From: Streptomyces liliiviolaceus
GTDB lineage: Bacteria > Actinomycetota > Actinomycetes > Streptomycetales > Streptomycetaceae
NCBI RefSeq assembly: GCF_018070025.1
Contig: NZ_JAGPYQ010000002.1
Location: 1,984,001 to 2,048,000, forward strand
DNA length: 64,000 bases
Direction of reading: 5' to 3'
Below, one piece after another: positions 46,586 to 54,713 of this stretch. Within the stretch, counting starts at the first letter, position 1. Each line of letters begins with the position of its first letter. The notes under the pieces were generated by a model, which worked only from the letters and a program-made list of their open reading frames with translations, did no database searches and had not been told where the DNA came from. The position numbers were made by a program, and so were the translations under genes.

Positions 46586-49084
46586 GTGAGCCTTCCAGAA
46601 GAACACCCTGACCCCGCCGGCGAGAGCGGCGACGCCGCCGCCGTCGACCCGAACGCGGACGTGGTGGCCACGGATGTCGACGTGGTGGCCACCGACGTCG
46701 ACAAGGTGGCCGACAAGGACACCGCCCTCAGCACCGACTACCCCGTGGGCAGGCTGGCCGCGACGGTGGAGCGGCTGCGCCGTGAGGTGCGGTCGGCGCA
46801 GGCAGAGGCCGACGGACGCGCTCTGATCGAACTCGCCAAGGGCATCCTGGTCGAGCGGCTGGGCTGCGGTCCGGCCCAGGCCGCCCGGCAGCTCGCCGAG
46901 CTGGCCGAACAGGCGAAGGTGACACCGCTCGAACTCGCCGTCGACGTCATCAACCAGTCCGCCCGCGACCGCCTGTCGGACGTGACCGGCGCCTTCCTGG
47001 CCGGGGCGCAGGGCAACGAGAGCCCGTCGGCCCCTCGCGCCGGGAGCGAGCGCTCCGCCGCGGTACGGCTGCGGGAGGCCGAGAGCGGCGCTCTGGCGGC
47101 CCCCGACACCCAGGCCGTCGCCGACTCGCTCCTGCAGCACGCGCTGACCCCGCTCGGCGCGGTGGCCGTGGCCATCTGGACCGCGGGGTCCGACGGTTCG
47201 CTGACGCTGGCGGGCAGCGCCGGGTTCTCCCCCGCGGAGGCCGGACGCTGGCGCTATGTGCCCCCCGGGGTGATGACGGTGGCCCGTACGAGCCTCACCG
47301 AGCGCTCGGGGCAGTGGATCGGCTCCCTGTCGGCGACAGGTCTCCCCTCCATCGGCCAGCACCACTATCCCGACGGGGGCAGGGCCGCCCTTCTCGCCGG
47401 CACCGGCGGGCGTGTCCACGGCGTCCTCGAAGTCGTCTGGCCCACTCCCCTGGCACCGCAGTCGCCGCAGGTGATCCGTCAGGTGGAGGCGCTGGCGGAA
47501 CTGTGCGCCCACACCCTGGAGACGTACGCGTTCGTGCACGGCGGCGAGAGCACCGGGGAACCCCGTGTCCTGCCGGACGCCGCCGAACTGATGGATCTGG
47601 CCGACGGGCTGCACGATCCCGCGCTGGTCCTCGTCCCGTACCTCGACGGCGGTCAGCTCGTCGACTTCCACATCCATCACGTCAACAGCCGTTTCCTGGA
47701 TCCGGCCGGCCGGCCGCGCGGCCTCATCAGCGGCTCCCTGTTGCTGGAGGCCTACCCGATGGCCGCCGGGGAGAGCGAACTCTTCCAGCGGGTCGAGCGC
47801 GTCTACGCCACCGGGGAGCCGTTCCGCGCCCAGCGCATGAACCTCACGGCCCTCGTCGACCAGGTGGCCCTGGCGTCCGTGGCCGACATCAGCATCAGCC
47901 GCCACGGCAACAGCGTGCTGCTCATCTGGCGCGTCGAGGACGAGACGGCACGGCTGGCGAGCCTGCTCCAGCACGCCCAGCGCCTGGGCCGTATCGGCGG
48001 TTTCGAGGAGAACCTGCTCACGGGCGAGATCACCTGGAACGGCCAGCTCTTCAGCCTGTACGGAAGAGCGCCGTCGAGCGGTCCCGTGCCGCTGGAGGAG
48101 CTGTCCCTGCACGCCCACCCGGACGACGCCGTCGCCATCGGCCGCTTCCTGCGCACCCTGCTCCACCACCGGCGCCCCGCCGCCGCGGCGTTCCGGCTCC
48201 AGCGTCCCGACGAGGTGACCCGCCACATCCGGGTGGTGGCGGAGCCGGTGCTCGACGCCGACGGTCGGCCGTTCGTCGTGCGCGGGGCCTATCAGGACAT
48301 CTCGGCCCAGCACTGGACGGAGGTCGCGCTGGCCGCCACGCGCGACCAGCTCGCGCACTCCGAGCAGCAGGCGGCCGAGCGCAACCGGCTGACGCTGCAG
48401 TTGCAGCACGCCATCATGCCCCCGACCCACGCGCCGCTGCAGGCGCCCCGGCTCGACGTGGCCGTCCGCTACCGGCCCGCCGAGACCGAACAGCTCGTGG
48501 GCGGCGACTGGTACGACGCGGTCGTGCTGCCGTCCGGTCTGGTGCTCCTGTGCGTGGGCGACGTGGCCGGGCACGGCATAGAGGCCGCGACGAGCATGGT
48601 CGTGCTGCGCAACGCCCTGCGCGGGCTCGCGGTGACAGGGGCGGGCCCCGGCCAGCTGCTGACCTGGCTCAACAGCGTGGCGCACCATCTGTCGGGGTCC
48701 ATCACGGCCACCGCGGTCTGCGGCATCTACGACCCGGACACCCGTACGCTGCGCTGGGCGCGGGCAGGTCATCTGCCGCCCGTCCTTGTGCGGGACGCGG
48801 AGGCGGTGTCGCTGCCCCTCCTCAAGGGCCTGCTGCTGGGCGCCGTGCCCGATGTGGCGTACGGCGAGGACGAGGTGCAACTGGCGGTCGACGACACGCT
48901 GTTGATGTACACGGACGGTCTGATCGAGCGGCGGGACCGCACGATGGAGGAGTCCATGACCCAGCTGCTCACCACGGTCCGTACGGCGCCGTGCACGCTC
49001 GACCAGCAGCTGGACCGGCTCCTCACGTACAGCAGGTCGGACACCGACGACGACACCTGCATCGTGGGCATCCGTGTGTCCTAG
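46586..49084 (+). CDS. ANTAR-GAF-PAS-PP2C (SpoIIE-type) protein phosphatase
   Basis: An 832-residue signalling phosphatase. The order is: an acidic N-tail with a repeated VVATDVD; an ANTAR-like domain at ~52-122 (LIELAKGILVERLGCGPAQA, LAELAEQAKVTPLELAVDVI); GAF at ~140-310; PAS-like segments at ~335-440 and ~460-580 (RIGGFEENLLTGEITWNGQL); and PP2C/SpoIIE at ~600-832 with metal ligands in GGDWYDAV and GDVAGHG. It would dephosphorylate a STAS anti-anti-sigma protein such as the one encoded next, releasing a sigma factor. ANTAR normally binds RNA hairpins, so its presence with a phosphatase suggests a second output or protein contacts. GTG 46586 follows GAGGAGC at ~10 nt. It lies 91 nt downstream of the hybrid kinase gene and may be its operon partner. 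Confidence 0.9.
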   Translation: MSLPEEHPDPAGESGDAAAVDPNADVVATDVDVVATDVDKVADKDTALSTDYPVGRLAATVERLRREVRSAQAEADGRALIELAKGILVERLGCGPAQAARQLAELAEQAKVTPLELAVDVINQSARDRLSDVTGAFLAGAQGNESPSAPRAGSERSAAVRLREAESGALAAPDTQAVADSLLQHALTPLGAVAVAIWTAGSDGSLTLAGSAGFSPAEAGRWRYVPPGVMTVARTSLTERSGQWIGSLSATGLPSIGQHHYPDGGRAALLAGTGGRVHGVLEVVWPTPLAPQSPQVIRQVEALAELCAHTLETYAFVHGGESTGEPRVLPDAAELMDLADGLHDPALVLVPYLDGGQLVDFHIHHVNSRFLDPAGRPRGLISGSLLLEAYPMAAGESELFQRVERVYATGEPFRAQRMNLTALVDQVALASVADISISRHGNSVLLIWRVEDETARLASLLQHAQRLGRIGGFEENLLTGEITWNGQLFSLYGRAPSSGPVPLEELSLHAHPDDAVAIGRFLRTLLHHRRPAAAAFRLQRPDEVTRHIRVVAEPVLDADGRPFVVRGAYQDISAQHWTEVALAATRDQLAHSEQQAAERNRLTLQLQHAIMPPTHAPLQAPRLDVAVRYRPAETEQLVGGDWYDAVVLPSGLVLLCVGDVAGHGIEAATSMVVLRNALRGLAVTGAGPGQLLTWLNSVAHHLSGSITATAVCGIYDPDTRTLRWARAGHLPPVLVRDAEAVSLPLLKGLLLGAVPDVAYGEDEVQLAVDDTLLMYTDGLIERRDRTMEESMTQLLTTVRTAPCTLDQQLDRLLTYSRSDTDDDTCIVGIRVS

Positions 49085-49089
49085 GACGT

Positions 49090-49112
49090 GTCCGCGAAGC
49101 CTCTTCGCGGAC
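49090..49112 (+). terminator. Terminator after the ANTAR-PP2C gene
   Basis: A perfect 10-bp stem GTCCGCGAAG/CTTCGCGGAC with a 3-nt loop begins 6 nt beyond the stop codon. Confidence 0.75.
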
Positions 49113-49268
49113 CATGGACGAAAAGGTCCGCATGCGGCGGCGCAGCCGGGGTAGACGCGCGGGCATGTGCGACGAGAGACACAGACCCGCTGGTGAGGCC
49201 CCTGCCCGCGCGTGCCGCAAGCAACCGCCGACGAGAGTTTGATCACGTCGCGCGGGCCGTCGGCGACG

Positions 49269-49293
49269 GCATCGAATGCACGTACGGGGGTAG
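49269..49293 (+). promoter_or_regulatory. SigB-type promoter candidate for the STAS gene
   Basis: GCAT (49269-49272), a 15-nt spacer and GGGTAG (49288-49293) match GNNT-N14-16-GGGTAC/T except for the last base. Transcription would start about 30 nt before the GTG at 49330. This would place an activator of a sigma factor under a SigB-type sigma. Confidence 0.5.
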
Positions 49294-49329
49294 CCGCCCC
49301 AGACCGTTATGAATTTGTGGGAGGTACTT

Positions 49330-49716
49330 GTGTCCATAGCCCAGAACCCGTTGTCCGTAGAGGTCTCCCTGCCTCGCGAGGACGTCGTCCTGCTCACGGT
49401 CGAGGGACATCTGGACATCGACACCTCGACAGGACTCCAGCACCATCTGGCGAACCAGTTCCAGCACGGTCGTCGTCACTTCCTGCTGGACCTCTCGGCC
49501 GTCCCCTTCATGGACTCGTCCGGTATGAACATCATCATCAGGGCGTATCAGCAGACGCGGGAGCTCGATGGGAGCGTGCACATCATCTCGCCGACGGCGC
49601 CCGTGCGACGGATCCTCGACCTCACCGGGGTGAGCATCACCGTGCCCGTGTCCAACAGCGTCGAGGACTCGCTCGCGCTCGTGGACAAGCAGCAGCGCGG
49701 CGACGACTCCGCCTGA
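49330..49716 (+). CDS. STAS-domain anti-anti-sigma factor (RsbV/SpoIIAA-like)
   Basis: A 128-residue single STAS domain. The phosphorylation motif is VPFMDSSGMNII, with S63 aligned to the phospho-serine of RsbV/SpoIIAA. The unphosphorylated form binds an RsbW-like ATPase and frees its sigma. The kinase would be one of the HATPases in the island and the phosphatases are encoded on both sides. GTG 49330 is chosen because GGGAGG lies 5 nt upstream; the ATG at 49309 has no ribosome site. Confidence 0.9.
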   Translation: MSIAQNPLSVEVSLPREDVVLLTVEGHLDIDTSTGLQHHLANQFQHGRRHFLLDLSAVPFMDSSGMNIIIRAYQQTRELDGSVHIISPTAPVRRILDLTGVSITVPVSNSVEDSLALVDKQQRGDDSA

Positions 49717-49909
49717 GCCTCACACACGCTCCGCCATCGGGGGACGGCGGAGCACCGTCATGTACGACAGTTGTTGTCTGACAACATTTGACCAAGGCAA
49801 GGAACACGCGCGCCGGCATGACGGCGCGCGATGCGAGCAGCTCCGCCCGGCCCGTAGGGGACGACATCGACGTCGCCGCACCGGCCCCCACTCCGTCGGA
49901 CCGCACACC

Positions 49910-51679
49910 ATGATTCGTACCTGGCACATCTCCACCGTCCCCGACGCCGCTCGGGCCCGTGTCGACACGGCACGCCTGGCCGCCGCGCACGGGGTGTCCG
50001 CCATGGAGCGGACCCGTCTGACGGCCGCGCTCAGCGCACAGCTGCGGCAGTGCCTCACCCGGGGCGGCACCTGGCGGCTGGAGCTGGAGACGGCCACGGA
50101 ACCGCCCGGGGACGCGCTGCTGCGGGCCGTCGTGACCTCGGCCGACGACGCGGACGCGAACGCGGACGGCGAGGGGCGGCCGACGTGGCACATGACGGTC
50201 GCCTGCGCCGGGGGTGCGCGAACGACGGACGCCGGGCCCGCGGCGGACGACCAAGAGACGCTGGCGGAGGCGCTGCTGGGCGCCGACGAGGACACGGCCC
50301 TGGTGCTGGAGAGACTCGGCGAGCAGGAGGACCTGGTCACCTTCCACCGGGAGGAACTGGATCAGACCAACCAGGGCGTACTGGCCCTGCACGCCGAGCT
50401 GGACGCGGCCGGCCGGTCCCAGCGCGACCTCCTGGTCGCCGAGCGCAAGGCGCGCAGCGAAGCGGAGACCGCCCGCCGAAGACTGACGTTCCTGGCCGAC
50501 GCCAGCGCGGTGCTGACGGCCTCGCTCAACCACGACGAGGTGATCCGCCGGCTGGAGAGCCTGCTGGTCCCGGAGTACGCCGGCAGTGTCGACGTATGGC
50601 TCTTCGACGGGGACGAGGAGGAGCGGGTGAACGCGCCGCGTCCGGCCGCCGCCCTGGTCGCGGCCCGCACCGGGCGCCCGCAGTACGCCGCCGACCATCC
50701 GGGCGACCTGCCCGGTGTCGACGACCATCCCTCCACGACGCCGCTTCCCGCGGCGCCCCTGCTGTGCATCCCGCTGGGGACCCGGCGGGATGCACAGGGC
50801 GTACTGATCCTCACGCCGCCGGCCGCGCGGTGGGGCTCCGACGACGTCGTCATGCTGATCGAGCTCACCCGCCGGGCCGGCGTGGCGATCGACAACGCCC
50901 GGCGCTTCGAGCACAACCGGGACATCGCCGAGACCCTGCAGCGGGCCCTGCTCACGGAGCTGCCCACCACCCCGGGACTGCATCTGGCCGCGCGCTATCT
51001 GCCGGCCACCCACGGTCTGAACATCGGCGGCGACTGGTACGACGCCTTCCGCCAGCCCGACGGCAGCCTCATCACCGTCATCGGCGACGTGACCGGGCAC
51101 GGACTGCACGCGGCCGTCATGATGAGCCAGCTGCGCACCGCGCTGCGCGCGTACGCCGTCGACGGCGGCACCCCGGGCCAGCTCCTCACCAAGCTGCACA
51201 TCTTCCTGCACCACCTCCAGCCCGATCTGTACGCCACCGCCGTCATCGCGCGCTTCCACCCCGACGACCCGACGCTCACCTGGGCCGCGGCGGGCCATCC
51301 GCCCCCCGTGCTGCGCACCCCCGACGGGCAGGTGCGCACGCTCGACGCCAAACCCGGTGCGATGCTCGGCATCCCGCTGCAGCAGGTGATCCAGGACCAC
51401 ACCGTGACCCTCACGCCCGGTTCGACCCTGGCGCTCTACACGGACGGTCTGGTCGAGCGCCGCGCCCAGGGCATCGACCCGGGAATCGAGCGGCTGGCCG
51501 CGGCGCTCGGCACCTTCCGTTCAGCGGACCTGGACGCCGACCTCGACGCCTCGGCCGACAGTCTGCTGCACCCGTTGCTGGCCGATTCCGAGCGGGACGA
51601 CGACGTGTGCCTGCTGCTCTGCCATCTGCACAGCCGGGCGGCCGAACTGGCGAGGACCCCCACCAAGCTGGCGTTCTGA
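49910..51679 (+). CDS. GAF-PP2C (SpoIIE-type) protein phosphatase with N-terminal HATPase-like segment
   Basis: A 589-residue protein. Residues 1-60 (WHISTVPDAARARVDTARLA...) resemble the start of RsbT/RsbW-like ATPases. A coiled coil at ~140-185 is followed by GAF (~190-345) and a PP2C/SpoIIE domain (~355-570) with metal ligands in GGDWYDAF and GDVTGHG. Like the enzyme encoded at 46586 it should dephosphorylate a STAS protein; the STAS gene 193 nt upstream is the obvious candidate. The start is uncertain: ATG 49910 lacks a ribosome site but overlaps the stop of a 31-codon open frame (49818-49913, ATGA), so translation may be coupled. The open frame extends to 49760. Confidence 0.85.
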   Translation: MIRTWHISTVPDAARARVDTARLAAAHGVSAMERTRLTAALSAQLRQCLTRGGTWRLELETATEPPGDALLRAVVTSADDADANADGEGRPTWHMTVACAGGARTTDAGPAADDQETLAEALLGADEDTALVLERLGEQEDLVTFHREELDQTNQGVLALHAELDAAGRSQRDLLVAERKARSEAETARRRLTFLADASAVLTASLNHDEVIRRLESLLVPEYAGSVDVWLFDGDEEERVNAPRPAAALVAARTGRPQYAADHPGDLPGVDDHPSTTPLPAAPLLCIPLGTRRDAQGVLILTPPAARWGSDDVVMLIELTRRAGVAIDNARRFEHNRDIAETLQRALLTELPTTPGLHLAARYLPATHGLNIGGDWYDAFRQPDGSLITVIGDVTGHGLHAAVMMSQLRTALRAYAVDGGTPGQLLTKLHIFLHHLQPDLYATAVIARFHPDDPTLTWAAAGHPPPVLRTPDGQVRTLDAKPGAMLGIPLQQVIQDHTVTLTPGSTLALYTDGLVERRAQGIDPGIERLAAALGTFRSADLDADLDASADSLLHPLLADSERDDDVCLLLCHLHSRAAELARTPTKLAF

Positions 51680-51718
51680 GCCGACCCGTCCGAGCGGCGG
51701 TGGCCGTACGGCCTGCCG

Positions 51719-52687
51719 TCAGCCGGTGGCCAGGGCGGCCTTGAGCACGGCGATCGCCTGGCTGATGGCGGCCTCGGCGGCGTGGGTCCCGCGCAGGGCG
51801 TTGAGCATCACGAAGTCGTGGATGATGCCCTGGTAGCGGACCGCGGTGACCGGGACACCGGCCTCGCGCAGCTTGTTCGCGTACGCCTCGCCCTCGTCGC
51901 GCAGGACGTCGGCCTCGCCGGTGATGACCAGGGCCGGCGGCAGCCCGGTGAGCTGTTCGGTGGTGGCGCGCAGCGGGGACGCGGTGATCTCGGCGCGCTG
52001 CTTCTCGTCCGTCGTGTACTGGTCCCAGAACCACTGCATGCCGTCGCGGCGCAGGAAGTAGCCCTCGGCGAACTGGTGGTACGAGCCGGTGTCGAAGGAG
52101 GCGTCGGTGACCGGGTAGAACAGCACCTGCTGGACGAGCGCGACATCGCCGCGCTCCTTGGCCATCAGCGTCAGGGCCGCGGCCATGTTGCCGCCGACGG
52201 AGTCGCCCACCACCGCGATGCGGGAGGCGTCGAGCCCGTGGTCGGCGCCGGTGGTGGCGACCCACCGGGCGACGGTCCAGTTCTGCTCGATGGCGACGGG
52301 GTAGCGCGCCTCGGGCGAGAGGTCGTACTCGGGGAAGACGACCGCGGCGTTCGCGCCGACGGCCAGTTCGCGCACCAGGCGGTCGTGGGTGTGGGCGTTG
52401 CCGAAGACCCAGCCGGCGCCGTGGATGTAGACGATGACCGGGAGGGTGCCGGTCGCTCCCGCGGGGCGCACGATCCGGGTGCGGACCTCGCCGGTGGGGC
52501 CGCCGGGGACGGTGATCCACTCCTCGTCGACGGACGGCAGGGCGATCTCGCCCGACTGGACCTCGTCGACGGCCTTGCGGCCTTCGGCCGGGCCGAGGTC
52601 GAACAGGTAGGGCGGGTTGGCGGTCGCCTCGGCGAAGGCCGCGGCGGCGGGCTCCAGGACGGGGCGGACTCCGGTGGTGTCGGTCAT
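51719..52687 (-). CDS. HSL-family alpha/beta-hydrolase (esterase/lipase)
   Basis: A 322-residue hydrolase of the hormone-sensitive lipase type. The oxyanion motif is YIHGAGW (HGGGW in most members) and the nucleophile is S163 in GDSVGG. The acid is in ITGEADVLRDEGE and the base in GIIHDFV. There is no signal peptide, so it is cytoplasmic and probably acts on short-chain esters. It is divergent from an OhrR-like gene with a shared operator region, which suggests induction by peroxide or a reactive lipid-like compound. ATG 52687 follows GAGGAG at 5 nt. Confidence 0.9.
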   Translation of the reverse strand: MTDTTGVRPVLEPAAAAFAEATANPPYLFDLGPAEGRKAVDEVQSGEIALPSVDEEWITVPGGPTGEVRTRIVRPAGATGTLPVIVYIHGAGWVFGNAHTHDRLVRELAVGANAAVVFPEYDLSPEARYPVAIEQNWTVARWVATTGADHGLDASRIAVVGDSVGGNMAAALTLMAKERGDVALVQQVLFYPVTDASFDTGSYHQFAEGYFLRRDGMQWFWDQYTTDEKQRAEITASPLRATTEQLTGLPPALVITGEADVLRDEGEAYANKLREAGVPVTAVRYQGIIHDFVMLNALRGTHAAEAAISQAIAVLKAALATG

Positions 52688-52768
52688 GACGATCTCCTCG
52701 GATCTGGTGCCGCGGGCACGCTCCTCGCGGGCTTCGCCGGGAGCGGGGGCACGTCCAGAACAGTAGCT

Positions 52769-52791
52769 CACGACTAAGTCGTGCACAACTC
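52769..52791. promoter_or_regulatory. Candidate MarR/OhrR operator
   Basis: Two overlapping inverted repeats lie between the esterase and the regulator: CACGAC-taa-GTCGTG (52769-52783, perfect) and AAGTCGTG/CACAACTC (52776-52791, 6 of 8 pairs, core GTGCAC). MarR-family dimers bind such sites. Confidence 0.55.
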
Positions 52792-52902
52792 ATTAGGGCG
52801 CGATACGATCGGGAGGACTCGATGACGGGTTCGGCGATAGGGTATGGATCACCGAGGCAGATCGAGGTAGATCACGTAGATCACCGAGTACGGAGGTACG
52901 CC

Positions 52903-53385
52903 GTGAGCACCGCCGGAGCCGAATCGACGCAGGGAGCCGCGCCCGTGGCGCCGCAGGGAGGATCGCTCCTGCTGGAGGACCAGCTCTGCTTCGCCCTGTA
53001 CGCGGCCTCCCGGGCGGTCACCGCCCGCTACCGCCCCCTGCTGGACGAGCTGGGACTGACCTATCCGCAGTACCTGGTGATGCTCGCGCTGTGGGAGCAG
53101 GACTCGATCTCCGTACGCGACCTGGGCACGGCGCTCCAGCTGGAGTCCAGCACCCTGTCACCGCTCCTCAAGCGCCTGGAGGCGAACGGGCTGCTGCGGC
53201 GCGAACGCCGGGCGGAGGACGAGCGTTCGGTCGCCCTGCACCTCACCGAGGCCGGGCTGCGCCTCCAGGACCGCGCGAACACGGTCCCCCTGGCGATGGG
53301 CGACGCCATGGCTCTGACCCCCGAACAGGACGCCACAGCAAAACACTTGCTCCGCCTCCTGACGACAAACGTCAGCACCACTTAG
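52903..53385 (+). CDS. OhrR-like MarR family regulator
   Basis: A 160-residue winged-helix regulator. The segment LEDQLCFALYAASRAVTARYR, with C29, corresponds to the peroxide-sensing cysteine region of OhrR; LGLTYPQYLVMLALWE is the following typical stretch. The recognition helix is in LESSTLSPLLKRLEANG and the wing in RRERRAEDERSVALHLTEAG. OhrR represses hydroperoxide-detoxifying genes until the cysteine is oxidised. No ohr gene is present, so the esterase is the likely target. I chose GTG 52903 because GGAGG is 6 nt upstream; the frame is also open from ATG 52822 with a GGGAGGA site, adding 27 residues not seen in relatives. Confidence 0.88.
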   Translation: MSTAGAESTQGAAPVAPQGGSLLLEDQLCFALYAASRAVTARYRPLLDELGLTYPQYLVMLALWEQDSISVRDLGTALQLESSTLSPLLKRLEANGLLRRERRAEDERSVALHLTEAGLRLQDRANTVPLAMGDAMALTPEQDATAKHLLRLLTTNVSTT

Positions 53386-53399
53386 GGGGCAGGCAGGCG

Positions 53400-53543
53400 G
53401 GCAGCCCCGCCGTCCAAGGGGCGCGGGGCCGGGCAGGGGCGCAGCCCCGCACGTCAGGGGCGCGGGGAACTGCGCGACCAGCCCCCACCGGGCCCGCAGC
53501 CAAAGGGGGTGGGCAGGGGCACGGCCCCGCCTACCATCGAGCC
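53400..53543. repeat. Streptomyces-type intergenic repeat
   Basis: The stretch around 53457-53505 (GGGGCGCGGGGAACTGCGCG and ACCAGCCCCCACCGGGCCCG, then CAGCC) is a short element I recognise from intergenic regions across Streptomyces genomes. It is flanked by internal copies of GGGCAGGGGC(G/A)C..GCCCCGC. Its function is unknown; it can fold into GC-rich hairpins and may end the marR transcript. Confidence 0.65.
53532..53537 (+). promoter_or_regulatory. Candidate -10 (TACCAT) for a leaderless GNAT transcript
   Basis: TACCAT ends 6 nt before the ATG at 53544 and there is no ribosome site. No -35 box is recognisable. Confidence 0.4.
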
Positions 53544-54077
53544 ATGCTGCTGGAAACCCCCAGACTCCTCCTGCGCCGCTTCCGCCCCGAGGACGCCGCA
53601 CCGCTGGCGAAGTACCGCTCCGACCCCGCCGTGGCCCGCTACCAGGGCTGGACCGCGCCGCTGTCCCTGGACACGGCCGACCAGTTCGTACGGACACTCG
53701 CCGAGGGGTCGCCGGAGCGCCCGGGCTGGTTCCAGTACGCGATCGAGCTCAAGGCCGACCGGTGCCTGGTGGGCGACGTGGGGGTCCGGCTGCACGAGAA
53801 CCTCATGCAGGCCGAGATCGGGTTCACGCTGGCCGGCGACCGGCAGGGCCACGGCTACGCCGCGGAAGCCGTCACGGCGGTGCTCGACGACCTGTTCGGG
53901 CGCCGCGGGCTGCACCGGGTGTCCGCCGAGTGCGACGCCCGCAACACCCGTTCGGCCCGGCTGCTGCGGCGGCTCGGATTCGTACAGGAGGGCCTTCTCC
54001 GGCAGGCCACTTGGCTCAAGGGCGAGTGGACGGACGACCTGCAGTTCGGCCTGCTCGCCTCGGACCGCCGGGCCTGA
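53544..54077 (+). CDS. GNAT family N-acetyltransferase (RimJ/RimL type)
   Basis: A 177-residue GNAT enzyme with TPRLLLRRFRPEDAAPL at the start, the acetyl-CoA loop in AGDRQGHGYAAEAVTAVL (QGHGYA) and motif B in CDARNTRSARLLRRLGFVQEG. It is of the same subgroup and length as the gene at 7468 but clearly a different member. The ending LKGEWTDDLQFGLL matches ribosomal-protein-type acetyltransferases and aminoglycoside-type relatives equally. The substrate is unknown. The ATG is the only plausible start. Confidence 0.88.
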   Translation: MLLETPRLLLRRFRPEDAAPLAKYRSDPAVARYQGWTAPLSLDTADQFVRTLAEGSPERPGWFQYAIELKADRCLVGDVGVRLHENLMQAEIGFTLAGDRQGHGYAAEAVTAVLDDLFGRRGLHRVSAECDARNTRSARLLRRLGFVQEGLLRQATWLKGEWTDDLQFGLLASDRRA

Positions 54078-54194
54078 GCCCGGGCACCCGGGCAGGACGC
54101 GAGACCCACGTCACATTCCCCCTCCCCATGTCACATCGCGCGCGCCGTTCCCGTCATGACTGTGCAACTCCCTACAACGACTGAGGAGCACATC

Positions 54195-54668
54195 ATGGAA
54201 GCCCGACTGAACCTCATGGGCAGCCCGGCCGCGGCCACGTTCGTCAAGCACCTGGCCTCCGCGGGCAAGGTCGTCTCCGACTCGGGGCTGCCGACCCTGA
54301 CGCAGGAGCTGGTGAAGATCCGCGCGAGCCAGATCAACGGCTGCGGTTTCTGCACCGACATGCACACCAAGGAGGCCACCGCCGCGGGCGAGACCCCGAC
54401 CCGGCTCAACCTCATTGCGGCCTGGCGTGAGGCCAAGGTCTTCACCGAGGCCGAGCGCGCCGCGCTGGAACTGGCGGAGCAGGGCACCCGTATCGCCGAC
54501 GCGGCCGGCGGGGTCACGGACGAGGCCTGGGAGAACGCCGCCAAGCACTACGACGAGCAGCAGCTGGGCGGCCTGGTGTTCCTGATCTCCCTCATCAACG
54601 CCTTCAACCGGGCGAACGTCATCGTCCAGCAGCCCGCCGGTGACTACCGCGTCGGCCAGTTCGGCTAG
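54195..54668 (+). CDS. AhpD-like carboxymuconolactone decarboxylase family protein
   Basis: A 157-residue all-helical protein with the catalytic motif E38...C50-GF-C53-xxx-H57 (NGCGFCTDMH) of AhpD-type alkylhydroperoxidases. These use the CxxC pair and a histidine relay to reduce peroxides. It may protect against organic hydroperoxides together with the OhrR-like regulator 0.8 kb upstream, though the link is only by proximity. GAGGAG lies 6 nt before ATG 54195; the open frame extends to ATG 54156 without a ribosome site. Confidence 0.88.
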   Translation: MEARLNLMGSPAAATFVKHLASAGKVVSDSGLPTLTQELVKIRASQINGCGFCTDMHTKEATAAGETPTRLNLIAAWREAKVFTEAERAALELAEQGTRIADAAGGVTDEAWENAAKHYDEQQLGGLVFLISLINAFNRANVIVQQPAGDYRVGQFG

Positions 54669-54713
54669 TCGGCAGGCACCACCGCGCCGGCCGGACGCCG
54701 GTCACGCACCGGC

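Noticed and set aside
52840..52845. GGGTAT upstream of the MarR gene as a SigB -10 box
   Set aside because: No GNNT lies at 14-16 nt upstream, and the operator region is farther away.
52822..52902. Longer N-terminus of the MarR regulator from ATG 52822
   Set aside because: The added 27 residues come from a repetitive gatcacc/gtagatcac stretch unlike MarR proteins, and GTG 52903 has an ideal GGAGG.
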